A stretch of DNA of 64,000 nucleotides from Anaerotalea alkaliphila (GCF_010179735.1 NZ_JAAEEH010000001.1:62001-126000), one strand, 5' to 3'. Shown: positions 36,099 to 45,236, counted from the first letter of the stretch. The notes: a model not told the origin generated them from the letters alone. Numbers and translations are program-made.

Positions 36099-37373
36099 AT
36101 GAACGAGTATCGGATCAACACAAAATGCGTGCAATCGGGGTACACACCCAAGAACGGAGAACCCCGGGTGGTGCCCATCGTACAGAGCACCACATTCAAA
36201 TACGATTCCACGGAACAGATGGGGCGGTTGTTCGCCCTGGAGGAGTCGGGCTACTTCTACACACGGCTCCAAAACCCTACCAACGACGCCGTTGCGGCAA
36301 AGATTGCGGACCTGGAGGGCGGGGTGGGCGCCATACTCACCAGTTCCGGACAGGCTGCCGCCTTCTTCGCCATCTTCAACATCTGCAATGCGGGGGACCA
36401 TGTGGTCTGCGCCTCCACCATCTATGGAGGAACCTTCAACTTGTTCGCCGTGACCTTCGAGAAGTTGGGAATCGGATTCAGCTTCGTTCATCCCGACGCG
36501 TCCGAAGCGGAAATCCAGGAGGCGTTCCGGCCGGAGACGAAGGCGGTGTTCGGAGAAACCATCGCCAACCCGGCCCTGGTGGTCCTGGACATTGAGAAGT
36601 TCGCCCGGATCGCCCATAGGAACGGCGTGCCGCTGATCATCGACAACACCTTCGCGACACCCATCAATTGCAGGCCCTTCGAATGGGGGGCGGACATCAT
36701 CATCCATTCCACCACCAAATACATGGACGGACACGCCACCAGTGTGGGCGGAGTGGTTGTGGACAGCGGGAATTTCGATTGGGAAGCCAACAAGGAAAAG
36801 TTCCCCGGACTTACGGAACCGGACCCTTCCTACCATGGGGTAACCTATACGAAGGAATTCGGCAGAGCGGCCTACATCACCAAGGCTACCACCCAGCTGA
36901 TGCGGGACCTGGGTGCGGTCCAATCCCCCCAGAACGCCTTCTACACAAACATTGGATTGGAAACCCTGCACTTGCGCGTTCCCAGGCACTGTGAGAACGC
37001 CCAGGGATTGGCCGAATTCCTGGAAGGCCATGGGAAAATCGCTTGGGTGAACTATCCGGGGCTCCCAGGCAACAAATACCACGGGCTGGCGGGGAAATAC
37101 CTGCCCCACGGATCCTGCGGCGTCATCTCCTTCGGAGTGAAGGGCGGGAGGGAAGAGGCGGTCCGCTTCATGGACAAGCTGAAGCTGGCGGCCATCGTGA
37201 CCCATGTGGCCGACGCAAGGACCTGCGTCCTGCACCCTGCCAGCCATACCCACAGGCAGTTGACGGACGAGCAGCTGGAGGCCTGCGGCGTAGGCCCCGA
37301 CATGATCCGGATGTCCGTCGGGATCGAGGACCTCAGGGATATCCTGGGGGATGTGCGCCAAGCGTTGGAATGA
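36099..37373 (+). CDS. metY: O-acetylhomoserine sulfhydrylase (Cys/Met metabolism PLP enzyme)
   Basis: 424 residues. Lys207 in HSTTKYMDGHATSVGG binds PLP. YTRLQNPTNDAV, LTSSGQAAAF and IIDNTFATP are family motifs. The long insertion between PLP lysine and C-terminus (DPSYHGVTYTKEFG) is typical of O-acetylhomoserine aminocarboxypropyltransferases, which form homocysteine directly from sulfide. AGGAGGAAC precedes the ATG. It may share a transcript with the DUF302 gene. Confidence 0.93.
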   Translation: MNEYRINTKCVQSGYTPKNGEPRVVPIVQSTTFKYDSTEQMGRLFALEESGYFYTRLQNPTNDAVAAKIADLEGGVGAILTSSGQAAAFFAIFNICNAGDHVVCASTIYGGTFNLFAVTFEKLGIGFSFVHPDASEAEIQEAFRPETKAVFGETIANPALVVLDIEKFARIAHRNGVPLIIDNTFATPINCRPFEWGADIIIHSTTKYMDGHATSVGGVVVDSGNFDWEANKEKFPGLTEPDPSYHGVTYTKEFGRAAYITKATTQLMRDLGAVQSPQNAFYTNIGLETLHLRVPRHCENAQGLAEFLEGHGKIAWVNYPGLPGNKYHGLAGKYLPHGSCGVISFGVKGGREEAVRFMDKLKLAAIVTHVADARTCVLHPASHTHRQLTDEQLEACGVGPDMIRMSVGIEDLRDILGDVRQALE

Positions 37374-37395
37374 TTTGACATTTTCCACCCGGGGA

Positions 37396-37424
37396 TTGAC
37401 AGGAGTCCGATTCCCGGGTATAAT
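37396..37424 (+). promoter_or_regulatory. Promoter of the GntR-ABC operon
   Basis: TTGACA (37396-37401), 17-bp spacer, TATAAT (37419-37424). A near-palindrome ACCCGGGGAT/ATTCCCGGGT (37387-37396, 37410-37419) brackets the -35 and spacer. Confidence 0.88.
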
Positions 37425-37433
37425 TTTCCCATA

Positions 37434-37456
37434 GTGTACTAATACTAATAGAACAC
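37434..37456 (+). promoter_or_regulatory. Candidate YtrA-type operator
   Basis: GTGT (37434-37437) and ACAC (37453-37456) as inverted ends around TACTAATACTAATA. It lies at the predicted start point. YtrA-subfamily GntR proteins bind GTGTA-n-TACAC-like sites. Confidence 0.5.
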
Positions 37457-37483
37457 ATAGAACAAACAGAACGGAGGTTGGCC

Positions 37484-37864
37484 ATGTTTTCCATTGATTT
37501 GCGGAGCAGAACGCCCCTATACGCACAGCTCGTGGACAGCGTCAAGGATGCGGTCCTCCAGGGCCGCTTGGAACCGGACAGCCAATTGCCATCCGTGCGG
37601 GAACTCGCCGCCCGGCTGGCAATCAATCCCAACACGATCCAGAAGGCGTTCAGGCAGCTGGAGAAGGAGGGATATCTGTATTCCGTACCGGGCCGGGGCA
37701 ACTTCGTGGCTTCGCTTCATCCCCGGGATTTGGAATTGGAAAGGGAGAAGGTGGTCCTGGAACTGGAAAGGGTACTGGATGCGGCGGCAAAGCGGGGGCT
37801 CCCCTTGGAGACGGTGCTGGAGCTGGCGCGAAAGACATACGATAGGAAGGCGGGAGAAGAATGA
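37484..37864 (+). CDS. GntR-family regulator, YtrA subfamily
   Basis: 126 residues: a winged helix-turn-helix (TPLYAQLVDSVKDAV, LPSVRELAARLAINPNTIQKAFRQLEKEGYL) followed by a short helical dimerisation tail, the YtrA layout. These regulators usually repress an adjacent ABC transporter operon and respond to cell-envelope antibiotics or drugs. The ATG follows GGAGGTTGGCC. Its stop overlaps the ATPase ATG (ATGA). Confidence 0.9.
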   Translation: MFSIDLRSRTPLYAQLVDSVKDAVLQGRLEPDSQLPSVRELAARLAINPNTIQKAFRQLEKEGYLYSVPGRGNFVASLHPRDLELEREKVVLELERVLDAAAKRGLPLETVLELARKTYDRKAGEE

Positions 37865-38772
37865 TCAGCATGGATGCAGTCACAAAGAATTTCGGCAATT
37901 TCAAGGCCTTGGACCAGGTGGACCTGCATGTGGCGAAAGGGTCCGTATATGGACTGGTAGGTCCCAACGGAGCAGGCAAGACAACGCTTCTGAAAATCCT
38001 GGCGGGCGTCTACCGTCCGGATGGGGGGGCGGTTTCGGTGGATGGCGTCCCCGTATACGAGAATGTGGACGTCAAACAGAGGATGGCATTCATTCCCGAC
38101 GAACTCCATTTCCTTCCGCTGGCCACCCCAAAATCCCTTGCCGCCTTCTACGGGGACATCTACCGGGAATTCGATTGGGAGCGGTATCGGAAGATTCAAG
38201 GGATTTTGGAACTGGACGAAAGACAGAAGGTCTCCAAGATGTCCAAAGGGATGCGCAAGCAGGTCTCCTTCTGGCTTTCCATGGCCTGCAGGCCTGATGT
38301 GCTGGTCCTGGACGAGCCTGTGGACGGCCTTGACCCCGTCATGCGGAGGCAGATTTGGAGCCTCTTGCTGCAGGATGTGGCGGAAAGGCAGATGACGGTC
38401 CTGGTGTCCTCCCATAACCTGCGGGAGTTGGAAGACGTCTGCGACCATGTGGGGATCCTGAACAAGGGGAAAATGCTCCTGGAACGGGATCTGGACGAGA
38501 TGAAGAGCGACATCCACAAGATCCAGGTGGCCTACGGACCGGATGTGGCTCCTGGAGTGCTGGAGGAAAGGGAGGTTTCGTTGGACATCCTGAAGAAGGA
38601 AAGGTCCGGAAGCGTGTCCACCTATATCGTACGGGGAGCGAAAGCGGAGGTGGAGCCTGTTGTCCTGTCCCTTTCCCCCCTGCTGTTCGAATTCATACCG
38701 CTGACACTGGAGGAGATATTCATGTATGAAATTGGAGGTGCGGGTTATGAAGTCAAAAACATCCTACTCTAA
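37861..38772 (+). CDS. ABC transporter ATP-binding protein
   Basis: 303 residues. Walker A GPNGAGKTTLLKIL, signature SKGMRKQVSF in place of the usual LSGGQ, Walker B VLVLDEPVDGLDP, and H-loop SSHNLREL. The altered signature and the C-terminal extension of about 90 residues are typical of YtrB-type exporters. Overlaps the regulator by 4 bases and the permease gene by 26, so the three are one operon. Substrate unknown. Confidence 0.9.
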   Translation: MISMDAVTKNFGNFKALDQVDLHVAKGSVYGLVGPNGAGKTTLLKILAGVYRPDGGAVSVDGVPVYENVDVKQRMAFIPDELHFLPLATPKSLAAFYGDIYREFDWERYRKIQGILELDERQKVSKMSKGMRKQVSFWLSMACRPDVLVLDEPVDGLDPVMRRQIWSLLLQDVAERQMTVLVSSHNLRELEDVCDHVGILNKGKMLLERDLDEMKSDIHKIQVAYGPDVAPGVLEEREVSLDILKKERSGSVSTYIVRGAKAEVEPVVLSLSPLLFEFIPLTLEEIFMYEIGGAGYEVKNILL

Positions 38773-40873
38773 AAAGCTGTGGAGCGGCCGGCTGGTAAGG
38801 CATAATCTGCGCCTGTATGGCCTGTTGAGCCTGTTGTTCACAATCTTCCTCTGGCTGGTGCACCCTGTGCGGATGTTGCTGGACCATGAGAGGATGCTCG
38901 GGATGCAGGAGGTTGGAGCGCTGTACACAGAGGGGATGCGCATCCTGTCCTTTCCAAACCCCGTGGATGGCCTGCTGGCGTTCGTCGTGCCGGTCGTCAT
39001 GGGGCTGGTGCTACTCCGGTATCTGCAGGAGCCTTCCGCCACTGCTGTCTACCACTCCTTCCCTCTGGGGCGGTCCCAGATTCTGGGAAGCCAGATCCTG
39101 TCCGGAGCCGTCCTGTTCCTAGGGCCGCTGCTTCTGAACGCCCTGGTGATGGGAGGGCTGGTGCTGTGGGAAGGGAACGGAGCCTGGACGGAAGCCATCC
39201 GCTGGTTTGCAGGATACGGCACCACGGGAATGATGGTGTTCGGCTTCGCATTGATGCTGGGCATGGCGCTGGGTTCCACCCTGGTCCAAGGGGTGCTGGT
39301 CTATGTGTTCCTGTTCCTACCGGTGGGGCTGGTGCTGGGGGTGGCGAACATCCTGGAGCTGCTGCTGCATGGATATCCCTATGGGGAGTCGGATGTGATG
39401 AAGTGGACCAGAATTTCCCCTGTCATGGCGCTGGAGAACATGGCAAGGGACGGAAACGGATGGGACAGGACCATGGTCCAGTTCCTGGCATACATTCTCC
39501 TGTTTTTCGGAATGGCCTTTTTGCTTTACAGGAAAAGGAAACTGGAAAGGAATACCGATTATCTCTGCTTCGACAGCTTCAAGACGGGGTTCGTGTTCCT
39601 GATGACTTTCCTGGGGATGACGCTGGCAGGCGTCTACTTCAAGGAAATGATGTACACCAGGACCTCCACCCACGTGGGGATGGCCGTGGGGGCTGTGCTT
39701 GCGTACGCAGCCAGCCAGATGATTGCGCAGAAGAGCGTCTTCATCCACCGCACATGGAAAGGGATGGCGGTTTACGGACTGGCCATGACGCTAACCCTGA
39801 CCGCCATCTCCCTGGACGTGGGAGGCTACAGCCGCCGGATCCCCAACCTGGGGCAGGTCCGGTCCATCCAATTGACCCAGCAGCTGCTGGACACGGAAGG
39901 GCAGCTGCGTTCCTATGGGAATTGGGGGAGCCATTACGATCCGGAGACAGGGATGCCCCTGCCGGAAGGATTCAATCCCATCCTGGCCATACAGGAGGGG
40001 AACGGGGCGGCGGGCCTGAAAACCTACATCGCCCAGGAGCAGGAGGCCTATGTGACTCCGGAGGCACTGCAGGCGATTTGGGAGCTGCATTTCTCCCGGA
40101 TGTCCGAAGCGGATCCGGTGGAAAGGGGCAGCCGTGTGGTGCTGGAATACAGGCTGGAAAATGGAGGAACCCTTCGCCGGGGCTACAGCTTCGAGTATGA
40201 CGCGAAAGTTCCGGAATTGGGAAGGTTGTTCGAGACATTGGAGTACAAGCGGAAGAACAACCCGGTCCTCTTCCTTGCGTCCCAAGGCCTTTCCAAGGCG
40301 GTTGTGAACAGCCCCTTGGGGGAACCCATAGGAATCAGGGGGCAGGAGGCGATCGGAGTCCTCCTTGACGGCATCCGGGAAGATGTGCTGGAAGAGACCT
40401 ACGAGTCCCGGTGGGAGGAAGGCGGGCCTTTCTACTTCGTGGATTTCTACTATCCCTACACGGACCTACAGGGAAAAACCCTGGAATCGTACGTGAATGT
40501 GCCTGTCTACAGCGGATACGGCAGGACCAGGGAAGCACTGGATGCCCTGGGACTGCTGGACAGGGTGGTCCCTACCCCGGGGAATGTGCGTTCCCTGGCG
40601 GTCCTGGACCGGATGGGGGAAGACCCCTATCTGGAGAAGATGAGAAGCATGGAAATGCCGGAGGCCTATGAAGGCCTGCGGAAGGTGGAGGACAAGGAGA
40701 AGCTTGCTTTGCTCCTGCCCCAACTGCAGTCGAACTACCGCTACACGCTGGCGGGAGACTATTACCAGGTCCAGGTGAAGGCCTTGAATGCCGTAGGAGA
40801 AGAGGGGCTGCGGACATTCTACCTGAGGAAGGAGAAGCTGCCGAGGGAACTGCTGGCGGAAGTCAACGATTAA
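38747..40873 (+). CDS. ABC transporter permease with large C-terminal extracytoplasmic region
   Basis: 708 residues. About ten membrane helices in the first 380 residues, then roughly 320 residues without further clear helices (from GYSRRIPNLGQVRSIQLTQQ), probably outside the membrane and resembling the extra domain in Firmicute bacitracin/YtrC-type permeases. ATG 38747 has GGAGG 10 bases upstream; an in-frame start at 38726 is less well placed. It pairs with the ATPase just before it. The direction (export) is inferred from the GntR-YtrA context. Confidence 0.82.
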   Translation: MKSKTSYSKKLWSGRLVRHNLRLYGLLSLLFTIFLWLVHPVRMLLDHERMLGMQEVGALYTEGMRILSFPNPVDGLLAFVVPVVMGLVLLRYLQEPSATAVYHSFPLGRSQILGSQILSGAVLFLGPLLLNALVMGGLVLWEGNGAWTEAIRWFAGYGTTGMMVFGFALMLGMALGSTLVQGVLVYVFLFLPVGLVLGVANILELLLHGYPYGESDVMKWTRISPVMALENMARDGNGWDRTMVQFLAYILLFFGMAFLLYRKRKLERNTDYLCFDSFKTGFVFLMTFLGMTLAGVYFKEMMYTRTSTHVGMAVGAVLAYAASQMIAQKSVFIHRTWKGMAVYGLAMTLTLTAISLDVGGYSRRIPNLGQVRSIQLTQQLLDTEGQLRSYGNWGSHYDPETGMPLPEGFNPILAIQEGNGAAGLKTYIAQEQEAYVTPEALQAIWELHFSRMSEADPVERGSRVVLEYRLENGGTLRRGYSFEYDAKVPELGRLFETLEYKRKNNPVLFLASQGLSKAVVNSPLGEPIGIRGQEAIGVLLDGIREDVLEETYESRWEEGGPFYFVDFYYPYTDLQGKTLESYVNVPVYSGYGRTREALDALGLLDRVVPTPGNVRSLAVLDRMGEDPYLEKMRSMEMPEAYEGLRKVEDKEKLALLLPQLQSNYRYTLAGDYYQVQVKALNAVGEEGLRTFYLRKEKLPRELLAEVND

Positions 40874-40880
40874 CTGGGCC

Positions 40881-40909
40881 TTGACATTATTGCGCTACCC
40901 CAGTAAACT
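40881..40909 (+). promoter_or_regulatory. Promoter of the amino-acid ABC operon
   Basis: TTGACA (40881-40886), 17-bp spacer, TAAACT (40904-40909). The first part of the transcript can fold as GGCCTT...AAGGCC (40920-40956). Confidence 0.85.
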
Positions 40910-40991
40910 CTCCTTATGCGGCCTTTTTTCCGGATGGCGACGGAAGGAAGAAGGCCAGGCACAAGACAATGGAACCTGAAGGAGAGAAGAG

Positions 40992-41795
40992 ATGAAAAAG
41001 AAATTTGTATTTACGATCGCGTTGGTGCTTGGGGCCATGGTGCTTGCAGGTTGCGGGAAGAAGGAAACGGCAAGCGATACCTGGGCTGACCTGGAGGCAA
41101 GGGGAACCGTCATTGTCGGTTTGGACGACACCTTCGTCCCCATGGGATTCAAGGATGAGAACGGCCAGATGACAGGGTTCGACGTGGAGTTGGCCGTCGA
41201 GGCGTTGGGACGCATGGGGCTTGAGCCGGTGTTCCAACCCATAGACTGGAACCTGAAGGAGACGGAGCTGAGTTCCAAGAACATCGACCTGATCTGGAAC
41301 GGCTACACCATCACGGAGGAGCGCAGGGAAAAGGTCAACTTCACAACCCCCTATCTGGACAACCAGCAGTCCATCGTAGTGCTCGCAGGCTCCGACATCA
41401 TGGACAAGGCGGCCCTGGAAGGCCGAGCGGTGGCCACACAGAATTCCTCCAGCGCCCTGGCGGCCATCGAAGCCGAAGGCGCCATGGAGGCATTCAAGGA
41501 TGGGAACGTGGTTCTGTTCGACACCTACAACGACGCCTTCATGGATCTGGAGGCAGGCAGGGTGGACGCAGTGGTGGCGGATGAGATTTTGGCCCGGTAC
41601 TATATCGCGACAAGAGGCGAAGCGCAGTACCGCGTTCTGGAAGAGGACTTCGGCGACGAGGAATACGGTGTGGGTGTTCGCAAGGGGGACGAAACCCTGC
41701 TGGAGAAACTGAACGAAGCTTTGGACGCCATGAAGGCGGACGGGTCGGCAGCTGCCATTTCCGAGAAGTGGTTCGGTGAGAACATCGTAAAGTAA
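40992..41795 (+). CDS. Amino-acid ABC transporter substrate-binding lipoprotein
   Basis: 267 residues. Signal peptide with lipobox VLAGC, so lipid-anchored at about Cys20. Periplasmic-binding fold type II, SBP_bac_3 family: VGLDDTFVPMGFKDENGQMTGFDVELA, WNGYTITEERREKVNFTTPYL, and AAISEKWFGENIV at the end. Members bind cystine, glutamine or other polar amino acids. It is followed by its permease and ATPase genes. Cystine is plausible given the nearby sulfur genes, but this is inference. Confidence 0.92.
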   Translation: MKKKFVFTIALVLGAMVLAGCGKKETASDTWADLEARGTVIVGLDDTFVPMGFKDENGQMTGFDVELAVEALGRMGLEPVFQPIDWNLKETELSSKNIDLIWNGYTITEERREKVNFTTPYLDNQQSIVVLAGSDIMDKAALEGRAVATQNSSSALAAIEAEGAMEAFKDGNVVLFDTYNDAFMDLEAGRVDAVVADEILARYYIATRGEAQYRVLEEDFGDEEYGVGVRKGDETLLEKLNEALDAMKADGSAAAISEKWFGENIVK

Positions 41796-41805
41796 GGGGG
41801 GGCCT

Positions 41806-42447
41806 ATGGTAGAAATCATGGAAATGATGCCTTTGATGCTGGAGGGGATGAAAACCACCCTATGGGTTTTTTTCCTAACAGCGTTGTTTTCCATCCCCTT
41901 GGGCATGGTGGCCTGCACTTTGCGCCTGTCCAGAAACAGGGCGCTCCAAACCCTGATGCAAGCCTACATCCTGGTCGTCAGGGGAACGCCCCTGCTGCTG
42001 CAGCTGATCTTCATCTATTTTGGACTTCCGCTGGTAGGCGTGCGCCTGGACCGGGAAGTGGCGGTGGTCATCGCCTTCGTGGTCAACTATGCGGCCTATT
42101 ACACGGAGATCTTCAGGGGAGGGGTATTGTCCATCAGCCTGGGACAATATGAGGCCGCGAAAGTGCTTGGGCTGTCCAAGTTCCAAACATTCTTCGGCAT
42201 CGTGCTTCCCCAGGTGGTCAAGCGGGTGCTCCCCCCTGTGGGAAACGAACTCATCACACTGGTGAAAGACACATCACTGGTCTATGTCCTGGGCTTGGGG
42301 GACGTGCTCAGGGCCGCGAAGACCCTGTCGAACAAACAGGCATCCCTGGTGCCCCTGTTTGTGGCAGGTCTGCTGTACCTGTTGCTGATTGCAGCCGTTA
42401 CCTTTTTCCTGAAGAAAACCGAAAACCGTTATGACTACTACAGGTAG
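41806..42447 (+). CDS. Amino-acid ABC transporter permease (HisM/GlnP type)
   Basis: 213 residues, five membrane helices. The EAA loop is visible as EAAKVLGLSKFQTFFGIVLPQ, and VVRGTPLLLQLIFIYFGLP is the N-terminal family motif. Starts 11 bases after the binding-protein stop. Confidence 0.93.
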   Translation: MVEIMEMMPLMLEGMKTTLWVFFLTALFSIPLGMVACTLRLSRNRALQTLMQAYILVVRGTPLLLQLIFIYFGLPLVGVRLDREVAVVIAFVVNYAAYYTEIFRGGVLSISLGQYEAAKVLGLSKFQTFFGIVLPQVVKRVLPPVGNELITLVKDTSLVYVLGLGDVLRAAKTLSNKQASLVPLFVAGLLYLLLIAAVTFFLKKTENRYDYYR

Positions 42448-42455
42448 GTGCCCAT

Positions 42456-43085
42456 ATGTTGAGAGTTGAAAACATTTCGAAAAGCTTCGGGGACAAGAAG
42501 GTGCTGGACAACATCACCTTCGAAGTGGAAAAGGGGGACATCGCCGTGGTGCTGGGCCCCTCGGGCGTCGGAAAGACGACGTTGATCCGATGCCTGTCCT
42601 CCCTGGAAACCATCGATTCCGGAAGGATCGAAATCACCGAACGGAGCAGGGAAGAGGAACACCCCGTGGGGCTGGTGTTCCAGAACTTCAACCTGTTCCC
42701 CCACCTCAGCGCCATGGAGAATGTGGCCTATCCCCTGCAGAAGGTGAAGCGGCTGTCCAAGGAAGAGTCGGAAGCCAAGGCGAAGGAGCTGCTGGATTCC
42801 CTGGGACTGGAGGGTCTGGAAGGGAACTACGAGTTCCAGCTGTCGGGAGGGCAGAGGCAGAGGGTTGCCATCGCCCGGGCACTGGCCATGGATCCGGAAT
42901 ACCTCTGCTTCGACGAGCCGACTTCGGCGTTGGACTCGGAACTGCGGGACAGCGTGGGGGAGACCCTGAAGGAGATTGCGAAAAGGGGAACGGGCGTGAT
43001 CGTCATCACCCATGACCAGGTCTTTGCAAGGAGCCATGCGACCAAGCTGTATGAATTGGGGACAGAACTGAAGAGGGTGCGTTGA
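42456..43085 (+). CDS. Amino-acid ABC transporter ATP-binding protein
   Basis: 209 residues. Walker A GPSGVGKTTLIRCL, Q-loop VFQNFNLFPHL, signature LSGGQRQRVAIARAL, Walker B YLCFDEPTSALD, and H-loop VITHDQ. It is about 30 residues shorter than the usual GlnQ-type ATPase: the C-terminal segment after the H-loop is trimmed. All catalytic motifs are intact. Confidence 0.93.
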   Translation: MLRVENISKSFGDKKVLDNITFEVEKGDIAVVLGPSGVGKTTLIRCLSSLETIDSGRIEITERSREEEHPVGLVFQNFNLFPHLSAMENVAYPLQKVKRLSKEESEAKAKELLDSLGLEGLEGNYEFQLSGGQRQRVAIARALAMDPEYLCFDEPTSALDSELRDSVGETLKEIAKRGTGVIVITHDQVFARSHATKLYELGTELKRVR

Positions 43086-43116
43086 GAAGGCGGCCGGAGC
43101 GTATCCGGCCGCCTTC
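43086..43116 (+). terminator. Hairpin after the amino-acid ABC operon
   Basis: A perfect 13-bp GC-rich stem (43086-43098, 43104-43116) with a 5-nt loop that begins 1 base after the stop codon. No T-run follows, so termination is uncertain. Confidence 0.55.
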
Positions 43117-43140
43117 CCTGCCTTCCGGGGGGCGGTCAGG

Positions 43141-43169
43141 TTGCCATCCCCGGGAATTGGGAGTATAAT
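43141..43169 (+). promoter_or_regulatory. Promoter of the NYN-protein gene
   Basis: TTGCCA (43141-43146), 17-bp spacer, TATAAT (43164-43169). Confidence 0.8.
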
Positions 43170-43215
43170 GGGTGGAGGAACGCAACCAAACACAAGTGCA
43201 GGGAGACAACAATCA

Positions 43216-43977
43216 ATGGAAAACGAAAAGAAAATAGCGGTGCTCATCGATGCGGACAATGTGTCGGACAAATACATCAAGTACATCTTCGACGAGCTGT
43301 CCAACCATGGGACACCCACCTACAAGAGGATCTATGGGGATTGGACTTCGCCGCAGCTGGGCTCCTGGAAGAACGTGCTTCTGCACTATTCCATCACACC
43401 GATCCAACAGTACAGCTACACCACAGGCAAGAATGCCACGGATTCGGCGCTGATCATCGACGCCATGGACATCCTCTACTCCAACAATGTGGACGGCTTC
43501 TGCATCGTGTCCAGCGACAGCGACTTCACCAGGCTGGCCGCCAGGCTGCGGGAAGCCGGAATGTATGTGGTGGGGATGGGGGAAAAGAAGACCCCCACCC
43601 CCTTCATCGCCGCCTGCGAGAAGTTCAAATATCTGGAGGTGCTGGTTTCCGTTCCTGAGGAGAAACAGGAACCCGAAAAGGCGACCCCTGGAGAGAAGCA
43701 GCAACAGGCCAAAGAAGGCCTGGCTGAAATGGTGGAGCTGATCAATTCCATCCGCAACATCATCAACGAAAGCTCCGACGAGGACGGGTGGATCAACCTC
43801 AGTGAAGTGGGGAACAAGCTGAACAAGCGTTATCCGGATTTCGACACCAGGAACTACGGATACGCCAAGTTGTCCTCCTTCATCATGTCCCTGGGACAAT
43901 TCGAACTGCAGACAAGGAAGACGAGCAACCCCAACAGGAAGAAGACGCTGGTGAAGAATAGGAACGGAAAGGCTTAG
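43216..43977 (+). CDS. NYN-domain protein with C-terminal LOTUS/OST-HTH domain
   Basis: 253 residues. The N-terminal NYN (PIN-like) nuclease domain (about 1-155) has the acidic residues IDADNVSDKY, NATDSALIIDAMDIL and SSDSDFTRLAARLREAG. After a Gln/Lys-rich linker (about 158-180) comes a winged-helix OST-HTH domain (GWINLSEVGNKLNKRYPDFDTRNYGY). In other organisms NYN proteins cut RNA and LOTUS domains bind RNA, so this is probably an RNA-processing or decay factor. The target is unknown. ATG 43216 follows AGGGAGA. Confidence 0.85.
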   Translation: MENEKKIAVLIDADNVSDKYIKYIFDELSNHGTPTYKRIYGDWTSPQLGSWKNVLLHYSITPIQQYSYTTGKNATDSALIIDAMDILYSNNVDGFCIVSSDSDFTRLAARLREAGMYVVGMGEKKTPTPFIAACEKFKYLEVLVSVPEEKQEPEKATPGEKQQQAKEGLAEMVELINSIRNIINESSDEDGWINLSEVGNKLNKRYPDFDTRNYGYAKLSSFIMSLGQFELQTRKTSNPNRKKTLVKNRNGKA

Positions 43978-43988
43978 GGGGGATGAAC

Positions 43989-44399
43989 ATGAAAATCGCC
44001 ATAACGCTGGAACAAGGCAGCGTAAGCCAGAAATTCGGACACTGCGAAGGGTTCCGGCTGTGCACGGTGGAGGAAGGCAAGTGCAGGGAAAGCGTGTTCG
44101 TACCGAATCCGGGACATGCGCCTGGAAGGATTCCCGCATTTTTGGTGGAGCAGGGTGTCCAGACGGTGATTTCCGGAGGCATGGGAGAAGGCGCCTTGGG
44201 ATATTTTTCCGGAGCCGGGGTGGACGTCGTGCTCGGCGTGGAGGGAAGTTGGGAATCCGCGCTCCAGGGGTACCTGGACGGCACCCTGGCAGGAGGCCCG
44301 AACCTGCACGGGAAGCCTGGGGGGAAGAAGCCGGAAATGCCGGAGGATTTCAATCGGGAATTGTACAACAAACGCGCCAGGTGCCAATTCCCCCAGTAG
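43989..44399 (+). CDS. NifX/NifB-C-terminal-like (dinitrogenase iron-molybdenum cofactor family) protein
   Basis: 136 residues. The N-terminal domain (about 1-95) belongs to the NifX/NafY/NifB-C group (PF02579): KIAITLEQGSVSQKFGHCEGFRLC, FLVEQGVQTVISGGMGEGALGYF and GVDVVLGVEG. A Pro/Gly-rich tail follows. No nitrogenase gene is present, so it probably binds an iron-sulfur or other metal cofactor in another context. ATG 43989 fits the AGGGGGG site better than ATG 43983. Begins 12 bases after the NYN gene. Confidence 0.82.
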   Translation: MKIAITLEQGSVSQKFGHCEGFRLCTVEEGKCRESVFVPNPGHAPGRIPAFLVEQGVQTVISGGMGEGALGYFSGAGVDVVLGVEGSWESALQGYLDGTLAGGPNLHGKPGGKKPEMPEDFNRELYNKRARCQFPQ

Positions 44400-44426
44400 G
44401 CGGATGACAGACGGAAGGAGAAGGTC

Positions 44427-44879
44427 ATGGGCGTATTCACCATGCGAAAGGACTACCATACAAAAGCCCATATGGGCATGATCGACGTGACGGAGGATTT
44501 CCGGGAGGCGGTCGCGAGGGCGTGCAGGGATAAGGGAATCTCCTCCGGCACCGTCACCGGATTCACCACCGGTGGCGTCGCGGGTCTGACCACACTGGAG
44601 TTCGAACCGGGAATCGTGGGGACGGACCTGAAGAAGGCCATGGACGTGTTTTCCCCCTATGCGGACGAGACCGGAAAGGTGGTCCAATACAGGCACCACG
44701 AAACTTGGAGCGATGACAACGGTTCCAGCCATATCAAGGCGGCGCTCCTGTCCCCCTTCATCACCATCCCTTTTGTGGAGGGAAGGCTCACCTTGGGGCC
44801 CTGGCAGAACCTGACCCTGGTCGAGTGTGACACCAGGGACCGGAAGCGGGAAATCGTCTTCCAGGTCATGGGGGAGTGA
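44427..44879 (+). CDS. YjbQ-family (UPF0047) protein
   Basis: 150 residues. MIDVTEDFREAVARACRDKGISSGTVTGFTTGGVAGL, HHETWSDDNGSSHIKAALL and RLTLGPWQNLTLVECDTR are family motifs with conserved histidines and an Asn. YjbQ proteins have weak thiamine-phosphate synthase activity in E. coli and are now placed in other putative roles, so no function is asserted. GGAAGGAGAAGG precedes ATG 44427; the next gene starts within 3 bases of the stop. Confidence 0.85.
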   Translation: MGVFTMRKDYHTKAHMGMIDVTEDFREAVARACRDKGISSGTVTGFTTGGVAGLTTLEFEPGIVGTDLKKAMDVFSPYADETGKVVQYRHHETWSDDNGSSHIKAALLSPFITIPFVEGRLTLGPWQNLTLVECDTRDRKREIVFQVMGE

Positions 44880-44881
44880 GG

Positions 44882-45226
44882 ATGGAGGAAGGGAAGAAAA
44901 CAGGAGGCGGCATGGAGGACGCGGTCAAGCGGATCCTGGCGTTTCGGGACGAGAGGAATTGGAAACAGTTCCACACCCCGGAGAACCTGGCGAAGTCCAT
45001 TGTGATCGAAGCCGGGGAGCTGCTGGAGAATTTCCAGTGGGACCACCGGTTCGACCTGGAGGCCGTACGGCAGGAACTTGCGGATGTGGTGAACTATTGC
45101 ATCCTTATGGCTGACGCGCTGGATGTGGACCTGATCCAGGCCATCCAGGACAAGATCGATCTGAACGAACGGAAGTATCCGGTGGAAAAGTCGAGGAACT
45201 CCAGCAAAAAATATACGGATCTCTAG
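44882..45226 (+). CDS. MazG-like nucleotide pyrophosphohydrolase
   Basis: 114 residues. The conserved helix-turn-helix acidic motif is intact: [15 protein letters not shown] (Glu residues) and [14 protein letters not shown] (Glu and Asp). These bind Mg2+ in the all-alpha NTP-PPase superfamily. It probably hydrolyses non-canonical or excess nucleoside triphosphates. ATG 44912 with AGGAGG is an alternative start that would remove 10 residues. Closely linked to the YjbQ gene. Confidence 0.85.
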   Translation: MEEGKKTGGGMEDAVKRILAFRDERNWKQFHTPENLAKSIVIEAGELLENFQWDHRFDLEAVRQELADVVNYCILMADALDVDLIQAIQDKIDLNERKYPVEKSRNSSKKYTDL

Positions 45227-45236
45227 GTGCATCCAC

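Noticed and set aside
43989-44399. Nitrogen fixation cluster
   Set aside because: The NifX-like protein is an isolated member of a broad metal-cofactor family; no nifH, nifD or nifK is present and IscU/IscS are housekeeping.
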